Shown: positions 41,997-51,596 of the stretch, piece by piece
Layout: each line of letters begins with the position of its first letter
Numbering within the stretch: position 1 is the stretch's first letter
NCBI GenBank assembly: GCA_942493035.1
Contig: OW818666.1
Coordinates: 3,162,001-3,226,000 of the forward strand
Source of the DNA: WRGT01 sp942493035
GTDB lineage: Bacteria > Spirochaetota > UBA4802 > UBA5550
Reading direction: 5' to 3'
DNA: 64,000 bases
Made by a program: the position numbers and the translations under genes
Notes under the pieces: model-generated
Database searches by the model: none
Told to the model about the DNA's origin: nothing
The model's input: the letters and a program-made list of their open reading frames with translations, nothing else

Positions 41997-42947
41997 CTAA
42001 TGTATCTGTACCGGAACAGGTATAAATGTAATAACCAGTATCACCATGCAGAGCCAGCCGGTAAGTTTCTCTATGAAAGAGAGTTCCTGACGTTCAGGAA
42101 TATACGGATGCGCCACCATGAGCATAAGAAGAGTAAGAAAAATCCACACACCCCAGCCGGGCCAGATAAAAGTAAGAATAATCAGACCTGCAAATGCTGT
42201 CCAGCCGGCATAGACCTGCTTTCTCCCTATTAAAGAATAGAGAATATGCCCGCCGTCGAGCTGACCGATGGGTATAAGGTTTAAACTTGTCACAAGAAAC
42301 CCTATCCATCCGGCCCATGCGAATGGATGAAGAGCTATATCAAATCCTGCAGGTATAACGCCATGAATCTGAGTTACAATAAATCCAAAGAGCAGCGAGT
42401 TTCCGAATATCGGAGTAATCCCTTCCGCTGGCGGGAGAGGAAGAACCTCTGAAAGCATAACACCAATTATTGACGCAGCTAAACTTACAACAAATCCCGG
42501 TATTGGCCCCATAACACCGATATAGAAGAGAGCCCTTCTGTGAGGAATTGGAGATTGTGTTTTTATAACTGCTCCCATTGTACCTACAATCGATGGAAAA
42601 GGGATGAAGTATGGAAGAGTCGCCCTGACTCCGAATTTTTTAGCAGCGAAATAATGTCCAAATTCATGAACTCCAAGTATAGACAGCAGAGTCAGTGAGT
42701 ATGGGAAACCACTTACTATTGAATCAATTATATTATCCGTATAAACAGCACCGGCAAGCGTAGTTGTTCCGAGTGTAATAATAAAGAGTAAAAGATTCAG
42801 CTTCCATTTCACTTTCTGAACAGGATGAAATTTATTATCCTCATAAAACTCTTCAGCACTCATTACCCCGGCACCGGATGGAGCACCGTGGTTGAGCCTG
42901 TAGAAGTATAATTTAAAAAATATACGCAGGCGTGTTTTATTTATCAT
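41997..42947 (-). CDS. M50 (site-2-type) membrane metalloprotease
   Basis: 316 residues, about six transmembrane helices. Zinc motif HEFGH at 94-98 (LGVHEFGHYFAAKKFG) and the third-ligand motif LDGGH in NLIPIGQLDGG near 230 mark an intramembrane metalloprotease of the M50 family. These cut membrane-bound regulators within the bilayer. It is the last gene of the operon LysM lipoprotein / propeller protein / protease, 4 bp after its neighbour. The substrate is not evident; no anti-sigma gene is adjacent. Confidence 0.92.
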   Translation of the reverse strand: MINKTRLRIFFKLYFYRLNHGAPSGAGVMSAEEFYEDNKFHPVQKVKWKLNLLLFIITLGTTTLAGAVYTDNIIDSIVSGFPYSLTLLSILGVHEFGHYFAAKKFGVRATLPYFIPFPSIVGTMGAVIKTQSPIPHRRALFYIGVMGPIPGFVVSLAASIIGVMLSEVLPLPPAEGITPIFGNSLLFGFIVTQIHGVIPAGFDIALHPFAWAGWIGFLVTSLNLIPIGQLDGGHILYSLIGRKQVYAGWTAFAGLIILTFIWPGWGVWIFLTLLMLMVAHPYIPERQELSFIEKLTGWLCMVILVITFIPVPVQIH

Positions 42948-42951
42948 CTAT

Positions 42952-44151
42952 TCATCTCTTCATTTTCAGGAACTTATCATACTGCTTTATTTTTTTATTT
43001 ATATACTCCGGAGAGTAATCGCTCTCCCAGAAAGATTTTGTCTCAGCTGCTTTCCGGTAGAGTTTAGTAATATCTTCAGCGTTTCGCCTTATCTCTATCC
43101 TGTATTTTTCCACCATATTAAGACTGCTAACATAAAGCCTGCCGAGATATATCGATGTAAATCTTCTTCCGTCCGGAGAAAAATAAGATTCTTCACCCTC
43201 TATACCTGTATCGATTCTCTTTTTTAAATCACGGGAAAATATAGTTATCACCTGATTATCAAGACACGTGATCAATCCGGGAATCTCCGAAAAATTTATA
43301 TCGGGATTCATTGTTCCGGAGACCAGCTCTTTTGACTTGCCCGAAGAGAGATCATAAATTCTGACAGAGTAATCCCCTCCACCTCCAGATCTGTATATAA
43401 ATCTGCTGTTATCAATCCACCTTAGATCGGTATTTGATGACACACCGTTAAGTGCAGTCTGCCCCGATGATGTTACAATTTTTGTTCTATATGATCCGCC
43501 ATTACCGGAGATAAGAACAGTCTTCTTTTCATCAGGTGATATGAAAGCAAGAACAGGATCTCCTCCCGAAGATATATCCCCGATAAGATCCTTTGATACA
43601 ACAAGTCTGCTATCACCTGTTACTGAATCTGTCCTGACAATCCCCTGCCCTGTCTGGTGGACAAGCCCTCTCCCTGAAGGATGAAGTGTAAAATCAAGAA
43701 AAAGAAAACCTGACCTCTTCCTGATAGTATCTCCGGATTCTGTTTTTATAGTAAGAGTTTCCGAAACAGCTTCTGCATCATCATTGTAGTACAGAGTCTT
43801 TGCGTAAAGAAAATTCCCGTCCTTGCTTAACATCGCCGAAGTTACAGTTCCGTTAAAGCGCGTTATTTCCATTCTCCCGCGGCTGCTCCTGGTATATTTA
43901 TAAACTATATTTATACCGGAAAACTCCTTGATGTAGATTATATCATCACCACCGGACCATTCGGCATAAATAACATTTTGATCGATAAAAAGTGATGAAA
44001 TCCGGTCATAGAGTTTCTCTTTAGCGGCAGTCAACTGTCTGTAAACAGCAGAATCTTTTTTCAGGTATATTGCATCTAAGTCAATGTCCCTCGAAAGAAG
44101 AGGGACATTGATTGAGAGGAGTATAATTATTGCTGATATTTTTTTTATCAT
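42952..44151 (-). CDS. Exported protein with beta-propeller-like repeats
   Basis: 399 residues with a signal peptide (MIKKISAIIILLSINVPLLS). The body has several repeating four-strand patterns in TolB/WD-like style (AFISPDEKKTVLISGNGGSY..., RWIDNSRFIYRSGGGGDYS, SYFSPDGRRFTSIYLG). A basic C-terminal helix follows (INKKIKQYDKFLKMKR). It is probably a periplasmic sensor or scaffold. It overlaps the LysM gene by the ATGA arrangement and lies 4 bp before the M50 protease gene, implying coupled translation. Confidence 0.8.
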   Translation of the reverse strand: MIKKISAIIILLSINVPLLSRDIDLDAIYLKKDSAVYRQLTAAKEKLYDRISSLFIDQNVIYAEWSGGDDIIYIKEFSGINIVYKYTRSSRGRMEITRFNGTVTSAMLSKDGNFLYAKTLYYNDDAEAVSETLTIKTESGDTIRKRSGFLFLDFTLHPSGRGLVHQTGQGIVRTDSVTGDSRLVVSKDLIGDISSGGDPVLAFISPDEKKTVLISGNGGSYRTKIVTSSGQTALNGVSSNTDLRWIDNSRFIYRSGGGGDYSVRIYDLSSGKSKELVSGTMNPDINFSEIPGLITCLDNQVITIFSRDLKKRIDTGIEGEESYFSPDGRRFTSIYLGRLYVSSLNMVEKYRIEIRRNAEDITKLYRKAAETKSFWESDYSPEYINKKIKQYDKFLKMKR

Positions 44152-45683
44152 TTAGATTTTTCTTTAATCTGCTCCTTCGCTTCTTTAAAAGTAATCTTCT
44201 TCTGCGGTTTTGGAGGTATTATAAACTTCTGTCCGGGAAAAATAAGATCGGGATCTTTTATCTGATCTCTATTTGCAAGATAAATTGCCGGCCAGAAAGA
44301 AGCATCTTTATATACAAGTTCAGCAATTCTCCAGAGACAATCTGTATTTTTCTTTCTCCACTGAACTACATATGTTTTATCCGGCTCAGCCTGTTTCTCA
44401 GGTTCTATTGTCTTTTCAGGTTCCGCAATTACGGTCTCAGTTTCTGTTTTTGTTTCCTCTTCAACAGCAGCTTCCTCTTCATGTTTTTCAGCCTCGGCTT
44501 TAACTGCCAATTCCGCTGCAGCTGCCTCCATAGAGTTAAGGACAGCACTTATAATAGTCTCCGCCTCTTCAGCACTGCTTATGCCCTCATTAAACTTCCC
44601 GGATTCAATGGATACTTTACCCTGACCTATAACAGTACCGGCTTTATCAAGATTATCTTTATATTTACTCTCTGTATCTTTACCTCTTGCCTCGGTTAGA
44701 AGCTTTTCAGCTTTTTCAATAGCGGCAAGAGCATTATTCTTTTTCATCTTAACATCAGAACCCTTAATTAACTTTTCCGCCTGTTCTACTTTCAATTCGG
44801 CATCGGCAATATTATTCTGCTCAAGTGCAGATTCAGCACCATTTAATTCAAGCATTGCATTATCTAAATCCTGTTTCACATCGGCAGAATTGCTTTTCCC
44901 TGCAAGAGCATTCATCTCAGTTCGAAGACTCTGGATTGAAGAAGAGACCTTCTGTTTTCTTATAAGTTCTGCAGCAGCTTCAAGTTCTTTCTTTGCAATT
45001 TCTATCTCCTGAAGAGATGTTTTAAAATCTTTACTCTCCATCCCTTTTTTCGCGTTATCGATAGAGATTCCGGCATTAGAGAGATTACCCGCAGCAGCAC
45101 TGCTGAATTTATCACCTTTAAGTTCTGTTAATTTATTTTCAGCTGTCGAAACTTCATTTTCAACTGCAGATGAATTCTGTAGTGATTCATTCTTCGCTTC
45201 AACAGCAAGATTGAATGCTTTCGAAGATGCATCAGCGGATTTTTTATAATCACTCTGATCATACAGCGATTTAGCCTCAACATTCAGAGTTCCCGCTTCT
45301 GCAAATTTATCCGGAGAAAATTTCTCGGCATATGCCTGATCAGCAGAGATATAAGCATCTTCAGATTTTTTCATCAGCTCAGAAGCATATAGCGGCAGAG
45401 ATTTTTTCTCAGCCTCCAGAGCTGCAGCAAGAGCATCGTTTGCAGTTTTTTTAGCATCATCAGCTTTATTTTCAATGATAAAGTCATGACTTTTCAGCAG
45501 CAGGTCTTCAGCTTTTTTTATATCTTCAGGCGCATATTTTTCAGCATCAAATTTTTTAGCATTTTCAACAGCATTTCTTGCTGTGATTATTTCAGTTACA
45601 GGAACATCAAATTCGCATGATAATATAAATACAAAAGCGATTACAGGAACTAAAAATTTTATCAGGCTTGTTCTGCTTCTCAT
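44148..45683 (-). CDS. LysM lipoprotein with helical repeats
   Basis: Start chosen at the ATG at 45683, where MRSRTSLIKFLVPVIAFVFILSC gives a signal peptide with lipobox LSC; a longer frame to 45740 adds 19 residues without function. 511 residues. The region after the lipobox contains repeated alanine-rich coiled helices (A-x(6)-A-x-K-x-A-x-E style; DUF4398-like in appearance), then an acidic Glu/Thr-rich linker (EEEAAVEEETKTETETV). It ends in a LysM domain (TYVVQWRKKNTDCLWRIAEL, then PDLIFPGQKFIIPP) that binds peptidoglycan. It therefore links an outer or inner membrane anchor to the wall. First gene of its operon. Confidence 0.88.
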   Translation of the reverse strand: MRSRTSLIKFLVPVIAFVFILSCEFDVPVTEIITARNAVENAKKFDAEKYAPEDIKKAEDLLLKSHDFIIENKADDAKKTANDALAAALEAEKKSLPLYASELMKKSEDAYISADQAYAEKFSPDKFAEAGTLNVEAKSLYDQSDYKKSADASSKAFNLAVEAKNESLQNSSAVENEVSTAENKLTELKGDKFSSAAAGNLSNAGISIDNAKKGMESKDFKTSLQEIEIAKKELEAAAELIRKQKVSSSIQSLRTEMNALAGKSNSADVKQDLDNAMLELNGAESALEQNNIADAELKVEQAEKLIKGSDVKMKKNNALAAIEKAEKLLTEARGKDTESKYKDNLDKAGTVIGQGKVSIESGKFNEGISSAEEAETIISAVLNSMEAAAAELAVKAEAEKHEEEAAVEEETKTETETVIAEPEKTIEPEKQAEPDKTYVVQWRKKNTDCLWRIAELVYKDASFWPAIYLANRDQIKDPDLIFPGQKFIIPPKPQKKITFKEAKEQIKEKSK

Positions 45684-45824
45684 GGCTGACTCCAGATTAT
45701 AGATAATTACTGACCTGAAAATAATGACAGGTATATTCAAAATATAATATAATGCCCCTATTTATGTCAATTTTTTTTGGTATATTTACAGTTTAAATGA
45801 AGAAGAAGCAAATTATTTCTAGAG

Positions 45825-45913
45825 GCACAACGCTTCGCGATGTGCAAAAAATTGAGGTTTACGGGGGTAAAGCCACCGCAAATCCCCACTCCCAGCGTAT
45901 GTGAAGCATACGC
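45825..45913. repeat. Hairpin repeats between the LysM and FKBP genes
   Basis: GCACAaCGC-TTC-GCGaTGTGC (45825-45845) and GCGTATG-TGAAG-CATACGC (45895-45913). The first is close to 10241-10264. The spacer also contains a GGTTTACGGGGGTAAAGCC stem (about 45856-45874). No gene in 45741-46036. Confidence 0.7.
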
Positions 45914-45984
45914 ACCCTGGTTAATAAATCGCTACCAATGAAAATATAGGCTTAAAAAATGGGAATTTTCGGATTAAACAGGAC

Positions 45985-46004
45985 GGGCCTGTAAAAACAG
46001 GCCC
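45985..46004 (-). terminator. Terminator hairpin of the FKBP gene
   Basis: GGGCCTGT-AAAA-ACAGGCCC, a perfect 8-bp GC-rich stem 32 bp after the stop codon on the minus strand. The following sequence is only moderately T-rich. Confidence 0.7.
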
Positions 46005-46036
46005 GGCTTAATGCTGCATTTATTGGTGAGAAAAGA

Positions 46037-46714
46037 TTATTTCCCGATGCTGATAAGTTCCACTTCAAACACAAGGACAGAGTTTCCAGGGATGCTCTGA
46101 TTCCCCTGAGGTCCATATCCGAGTTCCGCAGGTATAACAAGCTCATACTTTGAACCAGCAGTCATAAGCTGAAGACCTTCAGTCCATCCTTTAATTACAC
46201 CATCCAATTTAAACTGAACCGGCTCATTTCTTTTATATGAGCTGTCAAATTCCTTTCCATCTATAAGTTTACCGGAATAGTGAACCTTAACGATATCTGT
46301 TGCTTTAGGTTTAGCACCCTTCCCCTCTGTAATAACTCTATACTGAAGACCTGATGCAGTGGTTTTTACACCCTCTTTTACTTTGTTGGCAGCGAGGAAA
46401 TCATCACCCTTCTTTTTGTTCTCCTCAGTCCCTTCCATTCTTTTTTTCTGAAGAGTCATCATAAGATTCTGCATAGCAGCCTGAGTCTGCTCTGGTGAGA
46501 GTTTACTATCTGTTCCCTTTAAAGCATCTTCAATTGCAGCAACAAAAGAATTCATGTCAAGATCAACATTATCCTTCTTCATGCTTGATCCGATGTTAAA
46601 TCCGATTGCATAACTGTATTTACCCTTGTCGCTGTCGAGATCAGCTTTTTTGCAGGCAATAGCTGTTGAGGAGAATGCCACTGCCATAATAAGACAAATT
46701 GTTCTTGTTTTCAT
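46037..46714 (-). CDS. FkpA/Mip-type peptidyl-prolyl isomerase, lipoprotein
   Basis: 225 residues. Signal peptide with a likely lipobox IAC (MKTRTICLIMAVAFSSTAIAC). A helical dimerisation domain (KYSYAIGFNIGSSMKK ... EENKKKGDDFLAANK) precedes the FKBP domain: VKVHYSGKLIDGKEFDSS, VIKGWTEGLQLM, and ELGYGPQG ... LVFEVELISI. This is the usual Mip/FkpA layout. It catalyses proline isomerisation and helps fold envelope proteins in the periplasm. Monocistronic. Confidence 0.94.
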   Translation of the reverse strand: MKTRTICLIMAVAFSSTAIACKKADLDSDKGKYSYAIGFNIGSSMKKDNVDLDMNSFVAAIEDALKGTDSKLSPEQTQAAMQNLMMTLQKKRMEGTEENKKKGDDFLAANKVKEGVKTTASGLQYRVITEGKGAKPKATDIVKVHYSGKLIDGKEFDSSYKRNEPVQFKLDGVIKGWTEGLQLMTAGSKYELVIPAELGYGPQGNQSIPGNSVLVFEVELISIGK

Positions 46715-46859
46715 TTTTTACCTATAATTTTTAAATTTATGAAGAAAATCAGCTGCCACTATGTATTTTAGTCAAGATAGAATTACTACTTTTTGAAAAT
46801 ATTTAAAAATTTTGTAATTCTATCAGTATTTATTTCTTAACTGTTTTAAAGTTAAGGAA

Positions 46860-47786
46860 TTACATTACCACCCTTAAAATCATGAGCACAAGCGGGAGAG
46901 TGAATAAAGAAAGAAGTGTTGATATAAAAAGAAGCCGTGACGCAAGCAGCGCATTCCCGTTATACTCCTGAGCGATAAGAGGGGCATTAACCGCCACAGG
47001 CATTGCTGCAATAACAACCGGAACAGATATCATCATCGGATTATCCGTGAATAATCTCACAAATAAAAAGACCACCGTGGGGAGTACCGCAAGCCGTATA
47101 GCGCTTATAAAATAGACCCGCCAACCGGCCATGAGCTCTTTATGATGAATTTCCGTAAGTATAGATCCGACAGTAATCATCGAGAGCGGAATGGTTATCT
47201 CTCCGACTGATTTTACAGGATCAAAAATTACCGGAGGAAGTTTGAGACTGAAAACAAAAAATATAAATCCGGCAATTGTCATAACTATACCGGGACTCAG
47301 CAGCAGTTTAAAATCAAACCTGGCGTCTTCAACATGACCTCTTGTCATCAGATATACACCGAGAGTAAAAACAAAAAAGTGAAACGGGATATTAAACATT
47401 GCCGCATAAAAAATTGATTCCTCTCCGAAAACGCTGCTCAGCACAGGGAAACCCATAAAACCTACATTCGAAAATAGTATGGCAAATTGATAAACACCGG
47501 TATCCTTTTTTCCTCCCCCTATAAATCTCCCCACGGCCAGCGCGATGATAAAATATAATCCGTATACTCCAAATGATAACGATGTGATCAGAATACTCTC
47601 TCTTAAAAGCTCCGGTGAAAACTCCCGCTGCATTGAAGTGAATATAAGTGCCGGAAGCGTCACCCTCATTAAAAGCGATGAAAGCCCTCTGGTTATATAT
47701 TGATCTATCACACCGGCTTTACGTGCTGCAAATCCGGTGAACAGCATTAAAAACAGTTTTAAGACAGAGATAAAAATTACGTTCAT
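46860..47786 (-). CDS. AEC-family permease
   Basis: 308 residues from the ATG at 47786, preceded by GGAAGGG; a longer frame from 47819 adds 11 residues. About ten hydrophobic helices. The auxin-efflux-carrier family pattern is present: an opening KLFLMLFTGFAARKAGVID, a central FAILFSNVGFMGFPVLSSVFG and the C-terminal PVVIAAMPVAVNAPLIAQEY. Members move organic anions such as malate or amino acids; substrate unknown. Divergent from the TetR gene, which may regulate it. Confidence 0.9.
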   Translation of the reverse strand: MNVIFISVLKLFLMLFTGFAARKAGVIDQYITRGLSSLLMRVTLPALIFTSMQREFSPELLRESILITSLSFGVYGLYFIIALAVGRFIGGGKKDTGVYQFAILFSNVGFMGFPVLSSVFGEESIFYAAMFNIPFHFFVFTLGVYLMTRGHVEDARFDFKLLLSPGIVMTIAGFIFFVFSLKLPPVIFDPVKSVGEITIPLSMITVGSILTEIHHKELMAGWRVYFISAIRLAVLPTVVFLFVRLFTDNPMMISVPVVIAAMPVAVNAPLIAQEYNGNALLASRLLFISTLLSLFTLPLVLMILRVVM

Positions 47787-48008
47787 CAGTAACCCTTCCG
47801 CCTGATTTAATATAAACACTTCATCTGACTGGTATCATTCTTGACAAAAACCGTTTCACCTGCAACGATTTAATTATATCTCAATCGAAAATAATGTAGC
47901 TGCTCAAAAACCTGAAGGTTTTTATCACCTCCCTGCCATTGACGCGAAGGAGATCAGTTTCAGCACCAGTTTATGAGCAGAAAAAAAATAATTTACCGGA
48001 AATGTATA

Positions 48009-48641
48009 ATGTCAAAAAAAACAGATATAGCGAAAGCTGAAATAATTGAAGCTGCAAGAAAAGTTCTTTCACAGATCGGGGTGAACAACATGACCCTTAA
48101 AGCTGTTGCCGATGCCGCATCAATCAGCAAAGGAGCTCTTTACTATTATTATAAAACCAAAGACGATATTCTTTATGATATAATGGCCCAGGACAATGCT
48201 CATTCACGCGAGATTGCAGGTAAACTTATAGAAAAAAATTATAATACCGATGTGGAAAATCTCAAGAAAGAGGTAACAAATGGAGTTCTCAACCGGTTTA
48301 TACAGCTGGATAAAAATAAACTGAACCTCTATCTTCAGGGGGAAGCGCTTCAGGGCAATGCGGAACTGCAGAAAAGATACAACGAGAAATATCATGAATG
48401 GATCAATAATATTGACGGTATACTCTCGCGGATTTATGGAGTTGAATCAACAGATTTAACCCGGACAATATCTACAATTGCACTTGCCGCGATAGAGGGA
48501 ATATGCATACAGAAAGCGCTTATGGATAATATCGATGGGGATGAGGATCTCATCGGAAAAGTAATAATGTTTCTCCTCAGTATCGATTACAGCAAAACTG
48601 AAAAATTATTAAAAGACAATCCGGCGTACTCATATAAGTGA
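48009..48641 (+). CDS. TetR-family regulator
   Basis: 210 residues from the ATG at 48009; an in-frame ATG at 47973 would add a basic 12-residue extension and cannot be excluded. The helix-turn-helix is canonical: AEIIEAARKVLSQIGVNNMTL, AVADAASISKGALYYYYKTKDDIL. The C-terminal ligand-binding domain is helical with no recognisable ligand signature. Divergent from the AEC transporter, the most likely target by position. Confidence 0.9.
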   Translation: MSKKTDIAKAEIIEAARKVLSQIGVNNMTLKAVADAASISKGALYYYYKTKDDILYDIMAQDNAHSREIAGKLIEKNYNTDVENLKKEVTNGVLNRFIQLDKNKLNLYLQGEALQGNAELQKRYNEKYHEWINNIDGILSRIYGVESTDLTRTISTIALAAIEGICIQKALMDNIDGDEDLIGKVIMFLLSIDYSKTEKLLKDNPAYSYK

Positions 48642-48657
48642 CGGATCTTCATTTAAT

Positions 48658-49026
48658 TTAGATAAATCTATCTATTGGCACATTAAAAATTTTGGATAAT
48701 CCCTTTGCATTTTGTTTACTGATTGCTCTTGTGCCTCTTTCCATGTGAGAAATATTCTGCCTGGAAATTCCACCAAGTTTTTCTCCGAGTTCTTCCTGTG
48801 TCATTTTATGAATCTCACGGTAAATTTTCATGTTCTTGCCTGGAAACATTTTACTGTCAATTTCCTTGAACCAATCAGTCTGAAAAACATCAACAAGTTC
48901 GTCATCACTATCCTTGACAAGTTTCATCTTCTTACCATAAACCTCTTTCAGCACCGAAAGAACTTTTGGAGGAATTTCACCTTCAATATCTATTTTAATA
49001 TGGGGCGTCTTCACGTGAGCCTGCAT
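48658..49026 (-). CDS. XRE-type antitoxin of a reversed TA pair
   Basis: 122 residues. The C-terminal half is an HTH of the XRE type (MTQEELGEKLGGISRQNISHMERG). The N-terminal half is acidic and probably binds the toxin. The gene follows the toxin and overlaps it by 32 bp; in this order (toxin first) it is like the HigBA systems. It would repress the shared promoter and neutralise the toxin. Confidence 0.88.
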   Translation of the reverse strand: MQAHVKTPHIKIDIEGEIPPKVLSVLKEVYGKKMKLVKDSDDELVDVFQTDWFKEIDSKMFPGKNMKIYREIHKMTQEELGEKLGGISRQNISHMERGTRAISKQNAKGLSKIFNVPIDRFI

Positions 49027-49258
49027 AATATACCTCTATTACTATCGAATTCTTTTCATACTTCCAGCAAGCTATCCATTTGTGTGCCAGATGACAGTGA
49101 TAAAGATTTTCACCAAGCTCGCTGAAATTTGACCATTCTTTTCTTATTGGTCCCTTGTCTCTTAAATCTTTTAGAAGCACATTCATTTTTTCTTTAATTT
49201 TGACAGGCATTTTCTGCATGCCTTTAAGTGCTTTTTTATTTATCAGGATTTTGTACAT
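48995..49258 (-). CDS. RelE/HigB-type toxin
   Basis: 87 residues, basic, with the RelE/ParE-like fold pattern: MYKILINKKALKGMQKMPVKI, then LGENLYHCHLAHKWIACWKYE and a strand-rich end (IVIEVYYAGSRED). HigB/RelE toxins cut mRNA on ribosomes. It is first in a two-gene operon with the XRE antitoxin (32-bp overlap). Confidence 0.85.
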   Translation of the reverse strand: MYKILINKKALKGMQKMPVKIKEKMNVLLKDLRDKGPIRKEWSNFSELGENLYHCHLAHKWIACWKYEKNSIVIEVYYAGSREDAPY

Positions 49259-49605
49259 AAATCAATGTAGTCAAATAAAGACTACATGTCAAGTGAAAAC
49301 TAAAGATTTCAAATCAAAAACATGGACGGATACCTGATCTAAATCTTTAATAATATCATATTAATTAAAAATACATAAACATAGCGGGTAACGAATGAGT
49401 CAGTACTATTTTCAATCGTAAACTGCTATAGGCATATTCATAACCACTAAAATATCTACTCATTAGATTTGAACATTTTGGCTATAATGCTTAATTTCTC
49501 AAAAAAAGCCGACCGGCCGACTTTTTTTATCAAAATGAGTTGTAAAATTAATCAATATAGTGCATTAATGCTTTTGGAAATAATATTATAATTAAAAGAG
49601 GCCCG
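49259..49605. other. AT-rich intergenic region before the acyl-CoA synthetase
   Basis: 347 bp. The left part is the upstream region of the toxin-antitoxin operon. A7-GCCGAC-CG-GCCGAC-T7 at 49501-49528 holds a direct repeat of GCCGAC inside A and T runs; it is not a clean hairpin but could act as a weak bidirectional terminator. No gene seen. Confidence 0.45.
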
Positions 49606-51528
49606 ATGATGGATTATTTAGAGTTTAAAGAGCCCCGCTGGTTTATGGAACAGCTCACTTTCCCGGAGCTCCTGAACAGGAATGTTACACGTTTTGCCAC
49701 CAAAAAAGCTCAGATGTGGAGATCGAAAGATGGAGAGATAAAATCGGTCACCTATGCGCAAATGGGACGCATTGTAAAAGAGATAACCTGCGGACTTATG
49801 GAGCTTGGACTTAAGCCGGGTGACAGAGCCGCTATTATGTGCAATACAAGGGCGGAGTGGATGCAGTGCGACTATGCAATCCTCTGCGCTGCGGGGATAA
49901 CAGTCTGTGTCTACCCCTCTCTAAGCGAAACTGAAATGACATATATACTTAAAGATTCCGGAACTAAAATTCTTTTTGTTGAAGACAGCGCCACTCTTTC
50001 TAAAGCGGAAAAAGCTTCATCCCAACTCCCCGCTCTGGAGAAAATTGTCGTAATAGACAGCGATAAAAATTTAAACAGCGGCAAAGTTATAAGCCTCGAT
50101 GTTCTGATGAAAATGGGTGAACAGCTCTGTATAAAAGAGAGATTCGCTTTTGATGATAGATGGAGATCTGTAAAGCTTACAGATCGAATGACCATAGTCT
50201 ATACTTCAGGAACAACAGGAAATCCTAAAGGTGCCGTTCACACACACCACAGTGTAAACGCGGCGATAATGAGAGACCTTTCATTTGCACCCGCGATTAA
50301 ATCTGATTATGTGATGCTGTCGTTTCTTCCGTTGTCACATACTTACGAAAGGGAGTGCGGTCACGGTATTGCCATGCTCACCGCATCGACAATTGCATAT
50401 TCATCACCGCAGACACTTGTACAGGATTTCGCCGATTTCAAGCCGGCCTACTTCATGTCAGTACCGCGGATATATGAAAGAATATTCATGGCTCTTAAAG
50501 CAAGGGCATCACAGTCCCCTGTCAAAAAAATGATCTTCAACAGGGCAATAGCAACCGGATTAAAACTTGTAAACACAATCTCCGATGAAAAGGGTTTCAT
50601 TGATGTCTACCAGGGGATGAACCTTACAGATGGTGTGGGATTTGCACTCCGTTTTAAATACAACCTTTATGATAAGCTGATCTTCAGTAAAGTACGGGCA
50701 ATGCTCGGCGGAAACTTTGCATTTGCATGCTCCGCTGCGGGGAGTCTGTCACCAGATCTCTTTAAGCTCTTTCTGGCAATGGGACTTCAGATTTACGAGG
50801 GATACGGTTCAACAGAGACATGCAATACAATAAACATGAACAGACTGCACAGAGTGCTCCCCGGTTCGGTCGGTCCGCTCTGCCCCGGAGTTGAAGGCAG
50901 AGTGGCCGAGGACGGCGAGTGGCTGGTTCGCGGGAATAATATTTTCCTTGAGTACTGGAATAATCCCCAGGCAACGAAGGAGGCATTTACTGAAGACGGA
51001 TTTTTTAAAACCGGCGATATAGTTGAGATGCTCGATGAAGGTTTTATTAAAATTGTAGATAGAAAGAAGGGACTTATAGTTCTCGATACAGGTAAGAATA
51101 TCGCGTCTTCAAAGGTTGAACAGGCGTTCTCCACAAGTCCTTATGTAGACGTAGCATTTGCCGCAGGTGACAGCCAGAAGTTTATCAGCGCGATTATTGT
51201 CCCGAACTTTGAGGAGTTTATGAATCTCTATAATCAGAAGGGTATCAGCTACGACAAGTCTGCTGTAAAATATTATTCACTTAACGGTGTGGAAGTCTGC
51301 GAACGTGTCGGAAAAGATTTCATAGAGATTCCTATGCTGAAGGAGATGATTGATAAAGAGGTTGAGAGAGTAAACCGTGAACTTGAATCATATGAGAGAA
51401 TTAAAAAATACATTATTCTCGACAGAAGATTTACAGAAAATTCAGGTGAGATGACTCCAACGCTGAAGATAAAAAGAAACGTGGTTATTGCAAATCTGAA
51501 AGATGAGATTAAGAAGCTTTACGCTTAG
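49606..51528 (+). CDS. Long-chain acyl-CoA synthetase
   Basis: 640-residue adenylate-forming enzyme, FadD15/ACSL-like. Motifs: YTSGTTGNPKG (P-loop-like A3), a YEGYGSTETCNT region (A5), GDIVEMLDEGFIKIVDRKKG (A7/A8) and the C-terminal part with PTLKIKR (A10 lysine). It activates fatty acids to acyl-CoA through an acyl-AMP for phospholipid synthesis or degradation. Tandem ATG codons at the start; GAGGC precedes. Cytoplasmic, probably peripheral membrane. Monocistronic with a terminator. Confidence 0.94.
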   Translation: MMDYLEFKEPRWFMEQLTFPELLNRNVTRFATKKAQMWRSKDGEIKSVTYAQMGRIVKEITCGLMELGLKPGDRAAIMCNTRAEWMQCDYAILCAAGITVCVYPSLSETEMTYILKDSGTKILFVEDSATLSKAEKASSQLPALEKIVVIDSDKNLNSGKVISLDVLMKMGEQLCIKERFAFDDRWRSVKLTDRMTIVYTSGTTGNPKGAVHTHHSVNAAIMRDLSFAPAIKSDYVMLSFLPLSHTYERECGHGIAMLTASTIAYSSPQTLVQDFADFKPAYFMSVPRIYERIFMALKARASQSPVKKMIFNRAIATGLKLVNTISDEKGFIDVYQGMNLTDGVGFALRFKYNLYDKLIFSKVRAMLGGNFAFACSAAGSLSPDLFKLFLAMGLQIYEGYGSTETCNTINMNRLHRVLPGSVGPLCPGVEGRVAEDGEWLVRGNNIFLEYWNNPQATKEAFTEDGFFKTGDIVEMLDEGFIKIVDRKKGLIVLDTGKNIASSKVEQAFSTSPYVDVAFAAGDSQKFISAIIVPNFEEFMNLYNQKGISYDKSAVKYYSLNGVEVCERVGKDFIEIPMLKEMIDKEVERVNRELESYERIKKYIILDRRFTENSGEMTPTLKIKRNVVIANLKDEIKKLYA

Positions 51529-51547
51529 AAATTAAAAATTCATAATG

Positions 51548-51581
51548 AACCTGAGCCTGTATGATTCAAAAGGCTCAGGTT
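51548..51581. terminator. Terminator between convergent genes
   Basis: AACCTGAGCCT (51548-51558) and AGGCTCAGGTT (51571-51581) form an 11-bp stem with a 12-nt loop between the acyl-CoA synthetase and the alkaline-phosphatase-superfamily gene. Runs of A/T are short, so it may be bidirectional but weak. Confidence 0.7.
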
Positions 51582-51596
51582 TCATCGCAAATTACG

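Noticed and set aside
45684..45740. Extended N-terminus for the LysM lipoprotein
   Set aside because: The 19 extra residues precede a proper signal peptide with lipobox; the ATG at 45683 has a GGAGTC ahead of it.
49501..49528. Strong terminator with GCCGACCGGCCGAC
   Set aside because: The core is a direct repeat of GCCGAC and does not form a clean stem; only weak terminator potential remains.
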